Counted from the first letter of the stretch, positions 37,864 to 47,414 are shown. The stretch is 64,000 nucleotides of DNA from Vibrio tubiashii (GCA_000775715.1 JRWQ01000011.1:1-64000), one strand, 5' to 3'. Made by a program: numbers and translations. Notes: a model not told the origin generated them from the sequence alone.

Positions 37864-38853
37864 GTGGCGCAACAATTCGAAGATAGATTTCATCGCAAGT
37901 TTTATTACTTGCGACTGTCCGTTACAGATGTCTGTAACTTCAAGTGTACATACTGTTTACCTGATGGCTATAAGCCTTCGGGTCAAAAAAACTCGTCTTT
38001 TTTAACTGTCCCAGAAATTAAGCGTGTCGTGCGAGCATTTGCCGATTGTGGTACATCAAAAGTACGTATTACGGGGGGGGAGCCGAGCCTACGCAAAGAT
38101 TTCAATGATATTATTCATACCGTTTCCACGACCCAAGGCATAGATAAAGTTGCAACCACGACCAATGGCTACCGAATGGAAAAGCAAGTGGCGAGTTGGA
38201 AAGAGGCCGGATTAACTCATATCAATGTCAGCGTAGATAGTCTCGACTCACGTATGTTTCACCAAATCACTGGCGAGAACAAGTTTTCTCAAGTGATGTC
38301 GGGCATCGACCGAGCGTTTGAAGTTGGTTATGACCAGGTAAAAGTCAATGTGGTACTAATGAAAGACCTCAATGCTCACGAGTTACCTGCCTTTCTAAAT
38401 TGGATCAAAGATCGTCCGATTCAACTGCGGTTCATTGAGTTAATGAAAACCGGCGAAATGGACGAGCTTTTTCAACGTCATCATGTTTCTGGGGTTGCGA
38501 TTCGCAATCAACTTATTGCTAATGGTTGGTTGCTCAAAGTACGCGCCAAGAATGATGGTCCTGCGCAAGTATTTGTTCATCCAGACTATCAGGGCGAGAT
38601 CGGTTTGATCATGCCCTATGAAAAAGACTTCTGTGAAAGCTGTAACCGCTTACGTGTCTCCGCTATGGGTAAACTTCATCTCTGCCTGTTTGGCGATCAT
38701 GGTGTTGAGTTGCGTGATTTGCTTGAAGATGATGGACAAGAAACCGCATTGATAGAACGAATTCAGAACCAGCTGCAAACTAAGTCGGTTAGCCATTTCC
38801 TGCATGATGGAAATTCGGGCATGACACCGCACTTGGCCTCTATCGGCGGCTGA
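37864..38853 (+). CDS. moaA: GTP 3',8-cyclase MoaA
   Basis: Radical SAM enzyme that rearranges GTP in the first step of molybdopterin synthesis. The 329 residues carry the SAM cluster CNFKCTYC near the N-terminus, GGEPSLR, and the second 4Fe-4S site [10 protein letters not shown]...LCLFGDHG near residue 255. The frame is open from 37849, but GGAAAGG just before the GTG at 37864 and the family length identify GTG as the start. First of moaABCDE. Confidence 0.96.
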   Translation: MAQQFEDRFHRKFYYLRLSVTDVCNFKCTYCLPDGYKPSGQKNSSFLTVPEIKRVVRAFADCGTSKVRITGGEPSLRKDFNDIIHTVSTTQGIDKVATTTNGYRMEKQVASWKEAGLTHINVSVDSLDSRMFHQITGENKFSQVMSGIDRAFEVGYDQVKVNVVLMKDLNAHELPAFLNWIKDRPIQLRFIELMKTGEMDELFQRHHVSGVAIRNQLIANGWLLKVRAKNDGPAQVFVHPDYQGEIGLIMPYEKDFCESCNRLRVSAMGKLHLCLFGDHGVELRDLLEDDGQETALIERIQNQLQTKSVSHFLHDGNSGMTPHLASIGG

Positions 38854-38931
38854 TACCGATCATAAATTACATTGCATGCTTGTCGGACAAATAAGTGTGT
38901 AGATGACTTTGACAAATATAAAGGTGAACAA

Positions 38932-39444
38932 ATGGGTCACGCAGAAAGCAAATTTCAACCAGCAAATATCGCGGTACTAACCGTTTCAGATACTCGTACA
39001 GAAGAGAACGATACTTCGGGTGGCTACTTAGTCGAAAGCGCTAAAGAAGCGGGTCACAATGTGGTTGATAAGAAAATTGTTATCGACGACATGTATAAGA
39101 TTCGCGCTATCGTATCGCAGTGGATCGCAGATGAAAGTGTTCAAGCCGTGATGATTACCGGTGGCACTGGCTTTACTTCGCGTGATAGCACTCCTGAAGC
39201 ATTGAAACCCCTATTCGATAAAGAAGTAGAAGGTTTTGGTGAACTCTTCCGCATGGTTTCGTACGAAGAGATCGGTACATCAACCATTCAATCTCGTGCA
39301 ATCGCTGGTTTTGCGAACCACACAGTGATTTTCGCCATGCCAGGCTCAACAGGTGCGTGTCGTACAGGTTGGACTAAGATCATCAAGCAACAGCTCGATG
39401 CTAGTCACCGTCCATGCAACTTTATGCCTCACCTAGCGGTTTAA
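38932..39444 (+). CDS. moaB: Molybdenum cofactor biosynthesis protein MoaB
   Basis: A 170-residue MogA/MoaB-fold protein, expected to bind molybdopterin. [15 protein letters not shown] and [13 protein letters not shown] are the family motifs. ATG at 38932 follows AAGGTGA; the frame extends 60 bp upstream, but the added part has no family match. It is 78 bp after moaA and 14 bp before moaC. Adenylation of molybdopterin is usually attributed to the related MogA, so its exact step is debated. Confidence 0.95.
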   Translation: MGHAESKFQPANIAVLTVSDTRTEENDTSGGYLVESAKEAGHNVVDKKIVIDDMYKIRAIVSQWIADESVQAVMITGGTGFTSRDSTPEALKPLFDKEVEGFGELFRMVSYEEIGTSTIQSRAIAGFANHTVIFAMPGSTGACRTGWTKIIKQQLDASHRPCNFMPHLAV

Positions 39445-39458
39445 TTTAGGAGCGGTTG

Positions 39459-39938
39459 ATGAGCGAATTTACTCATATCAATGCTTCTGGTGAAGCAAAT
39501 ATGGTCGATGTTTCTGCTAAAGCAGAAACAGTGCGTGAAGCGCGTGCTGAAGCTTTTGTTCACATGGCACCTGAAACCTTGCAATTGATTGTTTCGGGTT
39601 CGCATCATAAAGGTGATGTGTTTGCTACGGCGCGTATTGCCGGTATTCAAGCGGCAAAGAAAACCTGGGATTTAATTCCACTTTGCCATCCCCTATTACT
39701 GTCAAAAGTCGAAGTGCAACTTGAGGCGATTGAAGCTGAAAACATGGTTCGTATTGAGTCAGTATGTAAGCTGGCTGGTAAAACTGGGGTTGAGATGGAA
39801 GCGCTAACTGCAGCGTCTGTAGCGGCGTTAACTATCTACGATATGTGTAAAGCAGTTCAAAAAGACATGGTGATTGGCCAAGTTCGTTTGCTTGAGAAAA
39901 CGGGTGGAAAGTCCGGTCACTTTAAGGCGGAATCATGA
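39459..39938 (+). CDS. moaC: Cyclic pyranopterin monophosphate synthase MoaC
   Basis: Converts the MoaA product to cyclic pyranopterin monophosphate. The 159 residues include [26 protein letters not shown] start (split over 12-33), [13 protein letters not shown] with the active-site His, and [20 protein letters not shown] with the catalytic Lys region following. TAGGAG precedes the ATG; a TTG one codon earlier is less likely. It overlaps moaD by 4 bp. Confidence 0.97.
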   Translation: MSEFTHINASGEANMVDVSAKAETVREARAEAFVHMAPETLQLIVSGSHHKGDVFATARIAGIQAAKKTWDLIPLCHPLLLSKVEVQLEAIEAENMVRIESVCKLAGKTGVEMEALTAASVAALTIYDMCKAVQKDMVIGQVRLLEKTGGKSGHFKAES

Positions 39939-40180
39939 TTAAAGTTCTATTTTTTGCTCAGACTCGAGAACTCGTCGGTACTGACGAACTTCAGCTTGAA
40001 GGTGAATTCTCAACTGTAGAAGATGTTCGCAGCCATCTCGTTCAGCAAAAGGGTAAATGGGATCTTGCGTTAGAGCCAGGAAAATTGCTTGCTGCCGTCA
40101 ATCAGTCAATAGTGCCATTAGAACACGCGATCAAAGCGGGTGATGAAGTGGCGTTTTTCCCTCCGGTAACGGGTGGTTAA
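39935..40180 (+). CDS. moaD: Molybdopterin synthase sulfur carrier subunit MoaD
   Basis: Ubiquitin-fold protein of 81 residues ending in the essential Gly-Gly (PPVTGG) that is activated to a thiocarboxylate by MoeB. It overlaps moaC by 4 bp and is 2 bp before moaE, with which it forms the molybdopterin synthase. Confidence 0.96.
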   Translation: MIKVLFFAQTRELVGTDELQLEGEFSTVEDVRSHLVQQKGKWDLALEPGKLLAAVNQSIVPLEHAIKAGDEVAFFPPVTGG

Positions 40181-40182
40181 CC

Positions 40183-40635
40183 ATGGGCAAGCGCGTATCA
40201 GTTCAGTTCGAAGATTTCTCAGTCGGCGATGAGTACGAAGCACTTGCTGAGGGCACATCAGCCGGTGCGGTAGTGACCTTTAGCGGTAAAGTGCGAGACA
40301 TGAACCTTGGCGACAGCGTGACAGGTTTGTCTCTTGAGCACTATCCGGGCATGACAGAAAAAGCGTTAGCTGAAATATGTGATGAAGCTGAGCAACGCTG
40401 GCCGCTGCTAAATATCCGTGTAATTCATCGTGTTGGAGATTTGGATATCGGCGATCAAATTGTATTTGTCGGTGTTTCAAGTGCTCACCGTGGCGCGGCA
40501 TTTGAAGCGTGTGAGTTTGTCATGGACTACCTAAAAACTAAGGCTCCGTTCTGGAAGAAAGAGCGAACCACAGAATCAACCCGATGGGTCGATTCCAGAG
40601 ATTCAGATGCCAAAGCAGCAGAGCGCTGGCAGTAA
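40183..40635 (+). CDS. moaE: Molybdopterin synthase catalytic subunit MoaE
   Basis: Inserts two sulfurs into cyclic pyranopterin monophosphate. The 150 residues show VTFSGKVRDMN, LSLEHYPGMTEKAL with the conserved His, HRVGDLDIGDQIVFVGVSSAHR, and the catalytic lysine segment LKTKAPFWKKE near residue 125. Last gene of moaABCDE; a terminator follows at once. Confidence 0.96.
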   Translation: MGKRVSVQFEDFSVGDEYEALAEGTSAGAVVTFSGKVRDMNLGDSVTGLSLEHYPGMTEKALAEICDEAEQRWPLLNIRVIHRVGDLDIGDQIVFVGVSSAHRGAAFEACEFVMDYLKTKAPFWKKERTTESTRWVDSRDSDAKAAERWQ

Positions 40636-40638
40636 TTG

Positions 40639-40667
40639 AAAAGCTCTTACTGGCAGGAGCTTTTTTT
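40639..40667. terminator. Terminator after moaE
   Basis: AAAAGCTC pairs with GAGCTTTT across a 10-base loop and seven T residues follow. It overlaps the end of the convergent diguanylate cyclase gene. Confidence 0.82.
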
Positions 40668-41627
40668 ATCTCCGTTGAGTTGATGGATAGAGCCTCTTTG
40701 CCGTCCTTTGGCGAAGAACAGTGCTTTGTCTGCAATGGCAATAAACCTTTCAGCATTCATCTCTTGCGGAACAAACTGACAGTGCTGAATACCAATAGTG
40801 ATAGACAGCTTATCGCTAACCTGTGAGCAGGGGTGGGGAACGGCGAGATGTTTTACTACCTCTTGCAGTAGCTCGGCGCGCGCGACACTTTGCTCCTCGT
40901 TAATATTGGGCATAAATATCAGTATTTCATCTCCCCCATAGCGGAAGCAGAGGTCTTCTTTTCTCGCCCAAGCGCGAATGGTCTGGCTGAGTACTTTGAG
41001 TGCTTGGTCTCCTTGTAAATGACCCAAACGGTCGTTGTACTCCTTGAAACAGTCAATATCAATCATCATTACCGCGGAACCGACTAGTTGCGCTTTTGCC
41101 ATTTCGATTGCTTCTGGTAGGAGGATGTCGAGAGCATACCGGTTATAGAGTTGGGTTAAATGATCTGTGTAGGTTAAACGTTCAAGGGTAAGTTGCTGTT
41201 CTGCTAACTTGTCGAGTGCCTTTTTAAACTCTGTGATGTTGCGTACCGTCCACAGTACTAGTTCGGTATTAGGTAGGGGGATAACAAGGGCGCTAAAATA
41301 CTGAATTTGGTTGGGGCCTTCAATTCCGTCAAAGCAGCGCAGGCTTTTGGGGTCTAAACTGTATTCAAGCTCTGACGGAGTTTGGTTATCTATAACGTCA
41401 ACGATAAGCTGGCTAAACCAAATGGCTTTGTCTGCAGGAAGGACCTCGTATTGATTTAATCCGACTAGAGAAGCTGGATTGTGGTGGCGTTTACTATCTC
41501 TTCCTCCCCAGGCTTCTACATAGGTGCCGGTTTTATCGATGAGAAATGTAGGCTCAGGGAGAGACTCGAACACTACATGCATCATATCCGGGTTATTAAG
41601 AAGTTCAGCTGAGAAAATTGAGTCCAC
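40647..41627 (-). CDS. PAS-GGDEF diguanylate cyclase
   Basis: Predicted cytosolic c-di-GMP synthase of 326 residues. An N-terminal PAS domain (FESLPEPTFLIDKTGTYVEAWGG at 20-42) is joined to a GGDEF domain at about 165-320. The active site reads GGDEI instead of GGDEF, a conservative change at the fifth residue, and the inhibitory I-site RKED lies exactly five residues before it. LTYDHLT..LYNRYAL marks the domain start. Probably active, regulated by an unknown PAS signal. Confidence 0.88.
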   Translation of the reverse strand: MDSIFSAELLNNPDMMHVVFESLPEPTFLIDKTGTYVEAWGGRDSKRHHNPASLVGLNQYEVLPADKAIWFSQLIVDVIDNQTPSELEYSLDPKSLRCFDGIEGPNQIQYFSALVIPLPNTELVLWTVRNITEFKKALDKLAEQQLTLERLTYTDHLTQLYNRYALDILLPEAIEMAKAQLVGSAVMMIDIDCFKEYNDRLGHLQGDQALKVLSQTIRAWARKEDLCFRYGGDEILIFMPNINEEQSVARAELLQEVVKHLAVPHPCSQVSDKLSITIGIQHCQFVPQEMNAERFIAIADKALFFAKGRQRGSIHQLNGDKKSSCQ

Positions 41628-41701
41628 TTTAAATCCCTCCCAATGTCCTTATTACAGTTTAGTCAGTTAATCGCGAAGCGCACTTTAGTAAAGGAATATT
41701 G

Positions 41702-41905
41702 ATGAATTACACCCTGATTAAACGGGCAATTGTGATTGCTCTGGCTGTCGGAACCTTGCTTAACATCATCAATCAATATGACGCTATTATTGGTTCGATA
41801 GGCATCAACTGGCTGAAAGCTGGCTTAACCTATGCGGTGCCGTTTTGTGTTTCACTTTTGAGTAGTTGGCTTACCCGTCGCGATGCCAAGGCGCAGAGAA
41901 GATAA
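41702..41905 (+). CDS. nrtS: NrtS-like small membrane protein
   Basis: A 67-residue protein with two hydrophobic helices (IVIALAVGTLLNIINQYDAII and LTYAVPFCVSLLSSWLT). The pattern ALxVGTLLxxINxxDA...W..xLTYxVPFxVS resembles the small NrtS nitrate/nitrite transporters first described in cyanobacteria. The start is ATG at 41702 with AGGAAT upstream; a TTG one codon earlier is unlikely. No nitrate reductase genes lie nearby in the window. The function is inferred from this similarity only. Confidence 0.65.
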   Translation: MNYTLIKRAIVIALAVGTLLNIINQYDAIIGSIGINWLKAGLTYAVPFCVSLLSSWLTRRDAKAQRR

Positions 41906-42030
41906 ATAGCGTTTTTGATAGTTGGATAGGCTGTGCCTATTATAAAAATCGTCATTTTCCATTTAGTAAAATCAAGAAATTAGACAACACTTAAGTTATG
42001 CAGCATGGCTTGCACGTTAAGGAGACATAA

Positions 42031-42447
42031 ATGGAATCATTGAAAGTGAAAGACTACATGACATTGCAAGCGGTTACGTTTACGCCAGAAATGTCACTCA
42101 GTGCCGCGTTAGATAAGGTCATGAATTCAAAGTACCTAGGTGGTCCAGTACTCAACGATAAAAAGGAAGTAATTGGCTTTCTATCTGGACAGGACTTACT
42201 CGATAAGTTGATTAAGGTCAGTTACTACTGCCAAGATACGCACATTGTCGCCGATTGTATGCACCCGGAAGTGTTGTCTGTGACTTCTGATACTTCAATC
42301 ATAGAGCTGGCCGAAATGATGACAGTAGGGCGGCCAAAGGTTTATCCGGTGATCGATGGAGGTAAATTAGTCGGTATTATTACCCGCCGCGACGTGTTAA
42401 GGGCGATTGGTAAAAATATCGCAGATTGCTTTAAACATCCGGTATAG
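42031..42447 (+). CDS. Two-CBS-domain protein
   Basis: A 138-residue soluble protein made of two CBS motifs, each ending in a typical GFLSGQDLLDKL or GIITRRDVLRAI segment. CBS pairs bind adenosine nucleotides and act as energy or ion sensors. No catalytic domain is attached. AAGGAG precedes the ATG. It is 117 bp upstream of zntA, but a separate zinc-type promoter lies between, so the two are probably independent. Ligand and partner are unknown. Confidence 0.88.
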   Translation: MESLKVKDYMTLQAVTFTPEMSLSAALDKVMNSKYLGGPVLNDKKEVIGFLSGQDLLDKLIKVSYYCQDTHIVADCMHPEVLSVTSDTSIIELAEMMTVGRPKVYPVIDGGKLVGIITRRDVLRAIGKNIADCFKHPV

Positions 42448-42503
42448 ATATTAACGATTTCGTTTCAGCTATAGAAGTTATTGTAATAAGCAGCAGAAAG
42501 AGT

Positions 42504-42535
42504 TTGACCTTGGAGTAGGCTCCAAGGTTTAAACT
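42504..42535 (+). promoter_or_regulatory. ZntR-type (MerR family) promoter of zntA
   Basis: TTGACC (-35, 42504-42509) and TAAACT (-10, 42530-42535) are separated by 20 bp, the overlong spacing of MerR-family promoters. The spacer holds the perfect palindrome ACCTTGGAG-TAGG-CTCCAAGGT (42507-42528), like the E. coli ZntR operator. zntR itself is not in the window. Confidence 0.88.
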
Positions 42536-42564
42536 CACAGTGTACAGTGAATGGAGATAAACAT

Positions 42565-44865
42565 ATGTGCACTAAACACCAAGCATGCCGTTCAAACAAA
42601 GTAGCGGTTAATCCTTCTCAAGTGGGCTCTTGCTCTAGCCCTAAAATATCAACCATTAAAATGGCGGAGGCTGCCAGTGCTGAATCGAGTTGTTGTAGTT
42701 CAAACAGCTGTAGCAGTGGCGCTGACCCGTCTGACGAAGAGGGCGAACCCAGTTCCTCTTCACGTTATACCTATAGTTGGATAATTGAAGGGATGGATTG
42801 CCCCGCCTGCGCTCGAAAAGTGGAAAAAGCGGTCAATCGAGTAGATGGAATCATTGAGGCTAAAGTTCTTTTTGCTACTGAAAAGTTGATCATTACTGCT
42901 GATAAGATGGGCGTTGCCCAACTCGTTGAACAGACGATCCTAGATACTGGATTCACTTTTTCCCGCCCTCATTCAAAGTCTTCAAAACAAGTTATCACTG
43001 GTTGGAAGTCTGTGTTGCAGCAGAATGCGCAGATTATGGCTATTGCATCTGCGATGACGATTGCCGCCGCAATTAAGCCAGCACTTCCTCAAGTTAGTGA
43101 GTGGATGTTTGTTATTACCTGCTTAGCTGGTTTATACCCCATCGGTAAGAAGGCGATAAGCCTTGCTCGATCAGGTACTCCTTTTGCTATAGAAACCTTG
43201 ATGAGCATTGCTGCTCTTGGCGCGTTGTATTTGGGAGAAACGATAGAGGCGGCAATGGTGTTATTGCTGTTCTTAATTGGTGAGCGATTAGAAGCGTTTG
43301 CAACCTCTCGCGCTCGAAGTGGTGTGCAAGCCTTGATGGCGTTAGTTCCAGAGCATGCGACTAAGATCGTTGATGGGCAACGGGTTGAAGTTTCAGCAAG
43401 TGAACTACATCCCGGCGATTTGATCGAAGTTTCTCCCGGTGCACGACTACCTGCTGACGGCCAGTTGCTCGATGAAGTTGCGAGCTTTGATGAAAGCGCG
43501 CTTACTGGCGAATCGCTCCCTGTTGAACGTTATCAAGGTGAGTCTGTAATGGCAGGTGCCGTTGTGGTCGATAAAGTTGTGCGGTTTACCATTACCTCAA
43601 AGCAAGGCGAGAACGCCATAGATAGAATTTTACATCTGATTGAAGACGCTGAGTCTCGTAAAGCGCCGCTAGAACGATTCCTGGATAAGTTCAGTCGCTG
43701 GTACACGCCGCTGATGATGTTGGTTTCATTGCTAGTCATTGTTACTCCCCCATTATTGTTTGCTCAACCTTGGGAAACTTGGGTTTATCGTGGGTTAGCA
43801 CTGCTTTTAATTGCTTGTCCTTGCGCTCTAGTGATCTCTACGCCAGCCGCGATTACTTCTGGATTAGCAGCAGCGGCTCGAAGAGGTGCCTTGATTAAGG
43901 GGGGAGCCGCGTTAGAACAATTGGGACGAGTAGACACTATAGCCTTTGATAAAACCGGCACTTTAACCAATGGTAAACCTGAAGTAACAGATGTGATTGC
44001 TCTCGATGGTTGGACAGAGCGGTTGCTACTAGAGAAGATTGCTGCAATTGAAGTGGGCTCAAGCCACCCACTGGCGGTTTCTTTAGTCAATAAAGCCAAA
44101 CAACTTGAGCTAGAGGTTGTTGAGGCGCAAGAGAAACAAGCGCTGGTGGGCAGTGGTGTTCGTGGTGTAGTCGCAGGGGTTGAGTATCAGGTCTGTGCAC
44201 CTAGTAGAGCGGATGTGGTTTTGCCGAGTTCTTTGCTTGATACTATTGAACAGCTCGAGGAACAAGGCAAAACCGTTGTCGTTGCTATTGAAGCGAAGAA
44301 CCAGGTTATTGGCCTCATTGCTTGGCAAGATACGCTAAGAGAAGACTCGGTAAAAGCTGTTAAAGCGTTGAGTGGTCTTGGTATTCACTCAATAATGCTG
44401 ACTGGAGACAATCCACGCAGTGCGCTAGCGATTAGTTCCATAATTGGTATTGATTACAAGGCGAGCCTGTTACCCCAAGATAAAGTTCGCTACGTTGAGC
44501 AACTGTCAGCAACAGCGAGTGTGGCGATGGTCGGAGACGGGATCAATGATGCTCCTGCGATGAAGGCTTCCAGCATTGGTATTGCCATGGGGGGAGGGAC
44601 GGATGTCGCGCTAGAGGCTGCCGATGCCGCTATTACTCATAATCGCTTGGTTGAGCTTGCGGGGGTGATTGAACTGTCGCGTGCGACACTGAACAACATT
44701 CGTCAGAATATTGCTTTAGCTCTTGGGTTAAAGGGAGTGTTCTTGGTGACAAGCTTATTAGGCATTACTGGTCTTTGGGTGGCGGTATTAGCCGACAGTG
44801 GTGCAACGGCGATTGTTACATTAAATGCTTTAAGGCTACTTAAGTTTAAACCTAGACAGGTTTAG
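42565..44865 (+). CDS. zntA: Zn(II)/Cd(II)/Pb(II)-exporting P-type ATPase
   Basis: P1B-type ATPase of 766 residues exporting zinc, cadmium and lead. An unusual Cys- and Ser-rich head (residues 1-50, with SSCCSSNSCSS) precedes one HMA domain (GMDCPACARKVEKAV). The membrane CPC motif is IACPCALVIST, the phosphorylation site AFDKTGTLTNG, the HP motif GSSHPLAVS and the hinge MVGDGINDAPA. GGAG sits before the ATG at 42565; a GTG 18 bp earlier is in frame. Regulated by the ZntR-type promoter directly upstream. Confidence 0.96.
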   Translation: MCTKHQACRSNKVAVNPSQVGSCSSPKISTIKMAEAASAESSCCSSNSCSSGADPSDEEGEPSSSSRYTYSWIIEGMDCPACARKVEKAVNRVDGIIEAKVLFATEKLIITADKMGVAQLVEQTILDTGFTFSRPHSKSSKQVITGWKSVLQQNAQIMAIASAMTIAAAIKPALPQVSEWMFVITCLAGLYPIGKKAISLARSGTPFAIETLMSIAALGALYLGETIEAAMVLLLFLIGERLEAFATSRARSGVQALMALVPEHATKIVDGQRVEVSASELHPGDLIEVSPGARLPADGQLLDEVASFDESALTGESLPVERYQGESVMAGAVVVDKVVRFTITSKQGENAIDRILHLIEDAESRKAPLERFLDKFSRWYTPLMMLVSLLVIVTPPLLFAQPWETWVYRGLALLLIACPCALVISTPAAITSGLAAAARRGALIKGGAALEQLGRVDTIAFDKTGTLTNGKPEVTDVIALDGWTERLLLEKIAAIEVGSSHPLAVSLVNKAKQLELEVVEAQEKQALVGSGVRGVVAGVEYQVCAPSRADVVLPSSLLDTIEQLEEQGKTVVVAIEAKNQVIGLIAWQDTLREDSVKAVKALSGLGIHSIMLTGDNPRSALAISSIIGIDYKASLLPQDKVRYVEQLSATASVAMVGDGINDAPAMKASSIGIAMGGGTDVALEAADAAITHNRLVELAGVIELSRATLNNIRQNIALALGLKGVFLVTSLLGITGLWVAVLADSGATAIVTLNALRLLKFKPRQV

Positions 44866-44874
44866 CCTATAGAT

Positions 44875-44911
44875 ATAGCCCCCAGCATTGTGGATGCAGG
44901 GGCTATTTTTT
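44875..44911 (+). terminator. Terminator after zntA
   Basis: ATAGCCCC pairs with GGGGCTAT across a 16-base loop and is followed by a T run. Confidence 0.85.
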
Positions 44912-44993
44912 ATGCAACCACGGTTCTTTCTCACTTAAAAGTGTGATGTAAACCGTTTTTATGTGCAATTTCACTCCTTGTTGCGCCTGTAGT

Positions 44994-45009
44994 TGTGAGT
45001 TGTGTCACT
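44994..45009. promoter_or_regulatory. CRP-like site upstream of udp
   Basis: TGTGAGTTGTGTCACT matches the CRP pattern TGTGA-N6-TCACA with one change, about 105 bp before udp. E. coli udp is controlled by CRP and CytR, so the site fits; a second weaker half-site (TGTGATG, near 44942) lies upstream. Confidence 0.5.
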
Positions 45010-45114
45010 TCAAAGTTAAGGGGAGTTGGTTAGAGTAACTCTTGTACCCGATGAATTTATAGAGCGTACTCGTCAACAATCTACTGACAGACTGCGCCAC
45101 AAAAGGAGCCCCCT

Positions 45115-45873
45115 ATGTCTCAAGCTGTATTCCACCTTGGTGTTACTGAATCTGATCTTGCTGGTGCTACACTGGCGATTATTCCTGGCGACCCAGCACG
45201 TGTACAAAAAATTGCCGAAGAGATGGAAAATCCGGTTTTCCTAGCAAGTCACCGTGAATATACGCTTTACCGCGCAGAGCTTGAAGGCAAGCCTGTTGTC
45301 GTTTGTTCAACTGGTATCGGTGGTCCTTCAACTTCAATTGCAGTGGAAGAGCTAGCGCAACTTGGCGTTCGTACTTTCCTTCGTGTAGGTACAACAGGCG
45401 CAATTCAACCACATGTAAATGTGGGAGATATGATTGTGTCGACTGGCTCAGTTCGTCTAGATGGTGCAAGTCTACACTTCGCTCCTATGGAGTTCCCTGC
45501 AGTAGCGGATTTTGAAGTTGCGACTGCAATGAAAGCCGCAGTAGAAGAGTCTGGTGCTACTGTGCATATGGGTGTTACTGCTTCAAGTGATACTTTCTAC
45601 CCAGGTCAAGAGCGTTACGATACCTTCTCAGGTCGCGTTGTTAAGCGTTTCCAAGGCTCTATGCAGGAGTGGCAAGACATGGGCGTGCTTAACTTCGAAA
45701 TGGAGTCAGCAACGCTACTTACTATGTGTGCAAGTTCTGGCCTAAAAGCGGGCTGTGTTGCTGGTGTTATTATCAACCGTACTCAGAAAGAGATCCCGGA
45801 TCACTCGACATTAAAAGAGACAGAAGCTCGCTCTATCAAAGTCGTGGTTGAAGCTGCGCGTAAAATGCTTTAA
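45115..45873 (+). CDS. udp: Uridine phosphorylase
   Basis: Nucleoside salvage enzyme that splits uridine to uracil and ribose-1-phosphate. The 252 residues contain the phosphate loop [30 protein letters not shown], the substrate motif [26 protein letters not shown] and the C-terminal [16 protein letters not shown] precedes the ATG. With uraA and udk elsewhere in the window it belongs to pyrimidine salvage, but they are not one operon. Confidence 0.96.
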   Translation: MSQAVFHLGVTESDLAGATLAIIPGDPARVQKIAEEMENPVFLASHREYTLYRAELEGKPVVVCSTGIGGPSTSIAVEELAQLGVRTFLRVGTTGAIQPHVNVGDMIVSTGSVRLDGASLHFAPMEFPAVADFEVATAMKAAVEESGATVHMGVTASSDTFYPGQERYDTFSGRVVKRFQGSMQEWQDMGVLNFEMESATLLTMCASSGLKAGCVAGVIINRTQKEIPDHSTLKETEARSIKVVVEAARKML

Positions 45874-45900
45874 TAGCAATGATTTAAGTTCTGCTTAAAC

Positions 45901-45938
45901 ATAAGGCCTCAATACTAAGGTATTGAGGCCTTATAGTT
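45901..45938. terminator. Bidirectional terminator between udp and the YehS-like gene
   Basis: ATAAGGCCTCAATAC and GTATTGAGGCCTTAT form a 15-bp perfect stem with a TAAG loop between two convergent genes. Confidence 0.9.
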
Positions 45939-45949
45939 TTTAAATTGCC

Positions 45950-46429
45950 CTAGGCGACAAACTCTTCAGAGTCAGGGCGATGGGTAAACTGTACAGCATT
46001 TAGAAATTCGCACAGAAGTGCATCTTCACACACTTTGTAGTTTTTGTTGTTTGGTTTACGGAAATAGGCGCCAAGCTCATACTTGCTTAAACTGACACCA
46101 ACGACTTCAAGCACATCTAGTACATCTTCAGCTTTCATGTTCAACGCAATTCGTAGCTTCATGAAGATCATGTTGTTGGTTAGTTTCTGTTCTGGCTTAG
46201 GCTGCTCACCTTCCTTTTTGCCGCGTTTCAAGTTGATGAAACCATTTAGAAACAGGGCTAGCTCTTTGTCCTTCATCTTAGTGACAGACTTGTCTGAATC
46301 TGCTTTAAGCCAGTCATTGACTTGGTTGGGAGCAACCGAGATCTCAACTTGTTCAAATGCCTTAATGATTTGAGTATTTTTTAAGTTAAGTGAGTGCTGG
46401 ATACGTCGTAAGGTTTCATTGTTAGTCAC
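45950..46429 (-). CDS. DUF1456 (YehS-like) protein
   Basis: Cytosolic protein of 159 residues made of two similar helical halves; MTNNETLRRIQHSLNLKN and LTNNMIFMKLRIALNMKAED are the two copies of the DUF1456 motif, each followed by the pattern LxxxEVxxS. E. coli YehS is of the same length. The function is unknown. The start is GTG at 46429 with only a weak ribosome site. It stands alone, sharing a terminator with udp. Confidence 0.88.
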   Translation of the reverse strand: MTNNETLRRIQHSLNLKNTQIIKAFEQVEISVAPNQVNDWLKADSDKSVTKMKDKELALFLNGFINLKRGKKEGEQPKPEQKLTNNMIFMKLRIALNMKAEDVLDVLEVVGVSLSKYELGAYFRKPNNKNYKVCEDALLCEFLNAVQFTHRPDSEEFVA

Positions 46430-46601
46430 GGGATCTGCTCTTTATTGGAGGTCGAGATTGATAAGTAATTTCGAGGGCGACTCTAGCAGAGATGAGACGT
46501 AGGTAACAGAATTAAAGTAGTGAGAATCAGAGTGTCTATGCTCAAGTCGAATTAACTTATATGAATACGGGCACTTGAGCGTGCCCGTGTTCGGATAAGC
46601 T

Positions 46602-47414
46602 TTATGCTAGTACGGTTTTTGGTAACGGTTGGTACAGACTTTCCGTCATGTCTGACAGCATTTGATCGTAGACTTGAGAAATGATCAGAGAAATGTCGGT
46701 GGTCAGTTGGTAAAGCTCTTCACTGGTCATTTCTATCTCTTCGCTGGCATTAATTTCAGTTAACGCATGCATGGCTTTAGAACTCAGAGGCGATGCAACA
46801 GACAACGGGCTAATTAATGACAACTGGTTTAGTTTACGTCGCGTCTTATCACAATAATACTTTACTCGTAACATACCTTCAGGGTAGTGAAGATCTTGGA
46901 TAGAGATTCTCAACTGCGTTAATCCTTCCATGCTATCGAGCACTTGCTGCCAGTTCATGTGGTACTCGTCGCTGATATCTTCTCGGCCCGACTCGATTAA
47001 CCATGCAATAGCGATCTCATCCATTAAGAACATACAGTGTCTGATGGTTTTGCCATGAATAACCTGGTTGCGGGCAATCGTTCTATGTTCCCACTCTTTA
47101 TGCAGTTTCTTTAGTTTCAACTGGAGAATACGGTACATGGGCTTGTTTTCGAACTGTGCCTGAGTAATGAGTTCGTTTGAGCGATCCATCATTGAATCGT
47201 AGATTTCCTCTAATTGACTCTGATGCATGTCAAAGTGATGGCTCGTTAATGCTTGATGAGTAATGGCTCTGTGCTGTCGGCTAAGCAGCATAAGTTGGCG
47301 CAGTAGAACAAGTATTTCAAACTTACGCTCTAGGCCTGTGTGGCGCTTTTTAGAAAAGTAGAATATCGCCGTCAGTACGGCACATGAAATAATTAATGAA
47401 ATGAGCACAAACAT
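46602..47414 (-). CDS. Unknown membrane-anchored helical protein
   Basis: I do not recognise this 270-residue protein. One N-terminal hydrophobic helix (FVLISLIISCAVLTAIFYF) anchors a cytosolic or periplasmic domain that is almost entirely helical with many His and Arg residues (LLSRQHRAITHQALTSHHFDMHQ). A region around 100-190 loosely recalls nitrate/nitrite-sensing helical bundles, but this is weak. ATG at 47414 has AAGGAG upstream, better than the TTG two codons earlier. It lies between yehS and metG with no obvious partner. Confidence 0.75.
   Translation of the reverse strand: MFVLISLIISCAVLTAIFYFSKKRHTGLERKFEILVLLRQLMLLSRQHRAITHQALTSHHFDMHQSQLEEIYDSMMDRSNELITQAQFENKPMYRILQLKLKKLHKEWEHRTIARNQVIHGKTIRHCMFLMDEIAIAWLIESGREDISDEYHMNWQQVLDSMEGLTQLRISIQDLHYPEGMLRVKYYCDKTRRKLNQLSLISPLSVASPLSSKAMHALTEINASEEIEMTSEELYQLTTDISLIISQVYDQMLSDMTESLYQPLPKTVLA

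Noticed and set aside
37733..38005. A 90-residue frame in the moaA leader
   Set aside because: It overlaps the structured Moco-type leader and the moaA start in another frame, has no ribosome site, and has no recognisable sequence.
45026..45244. A 72-residue frame before and inside udp
   Set aside because: It is in a different frame from udp, has a poor start, and its second half only shadows the udp coding sequence.
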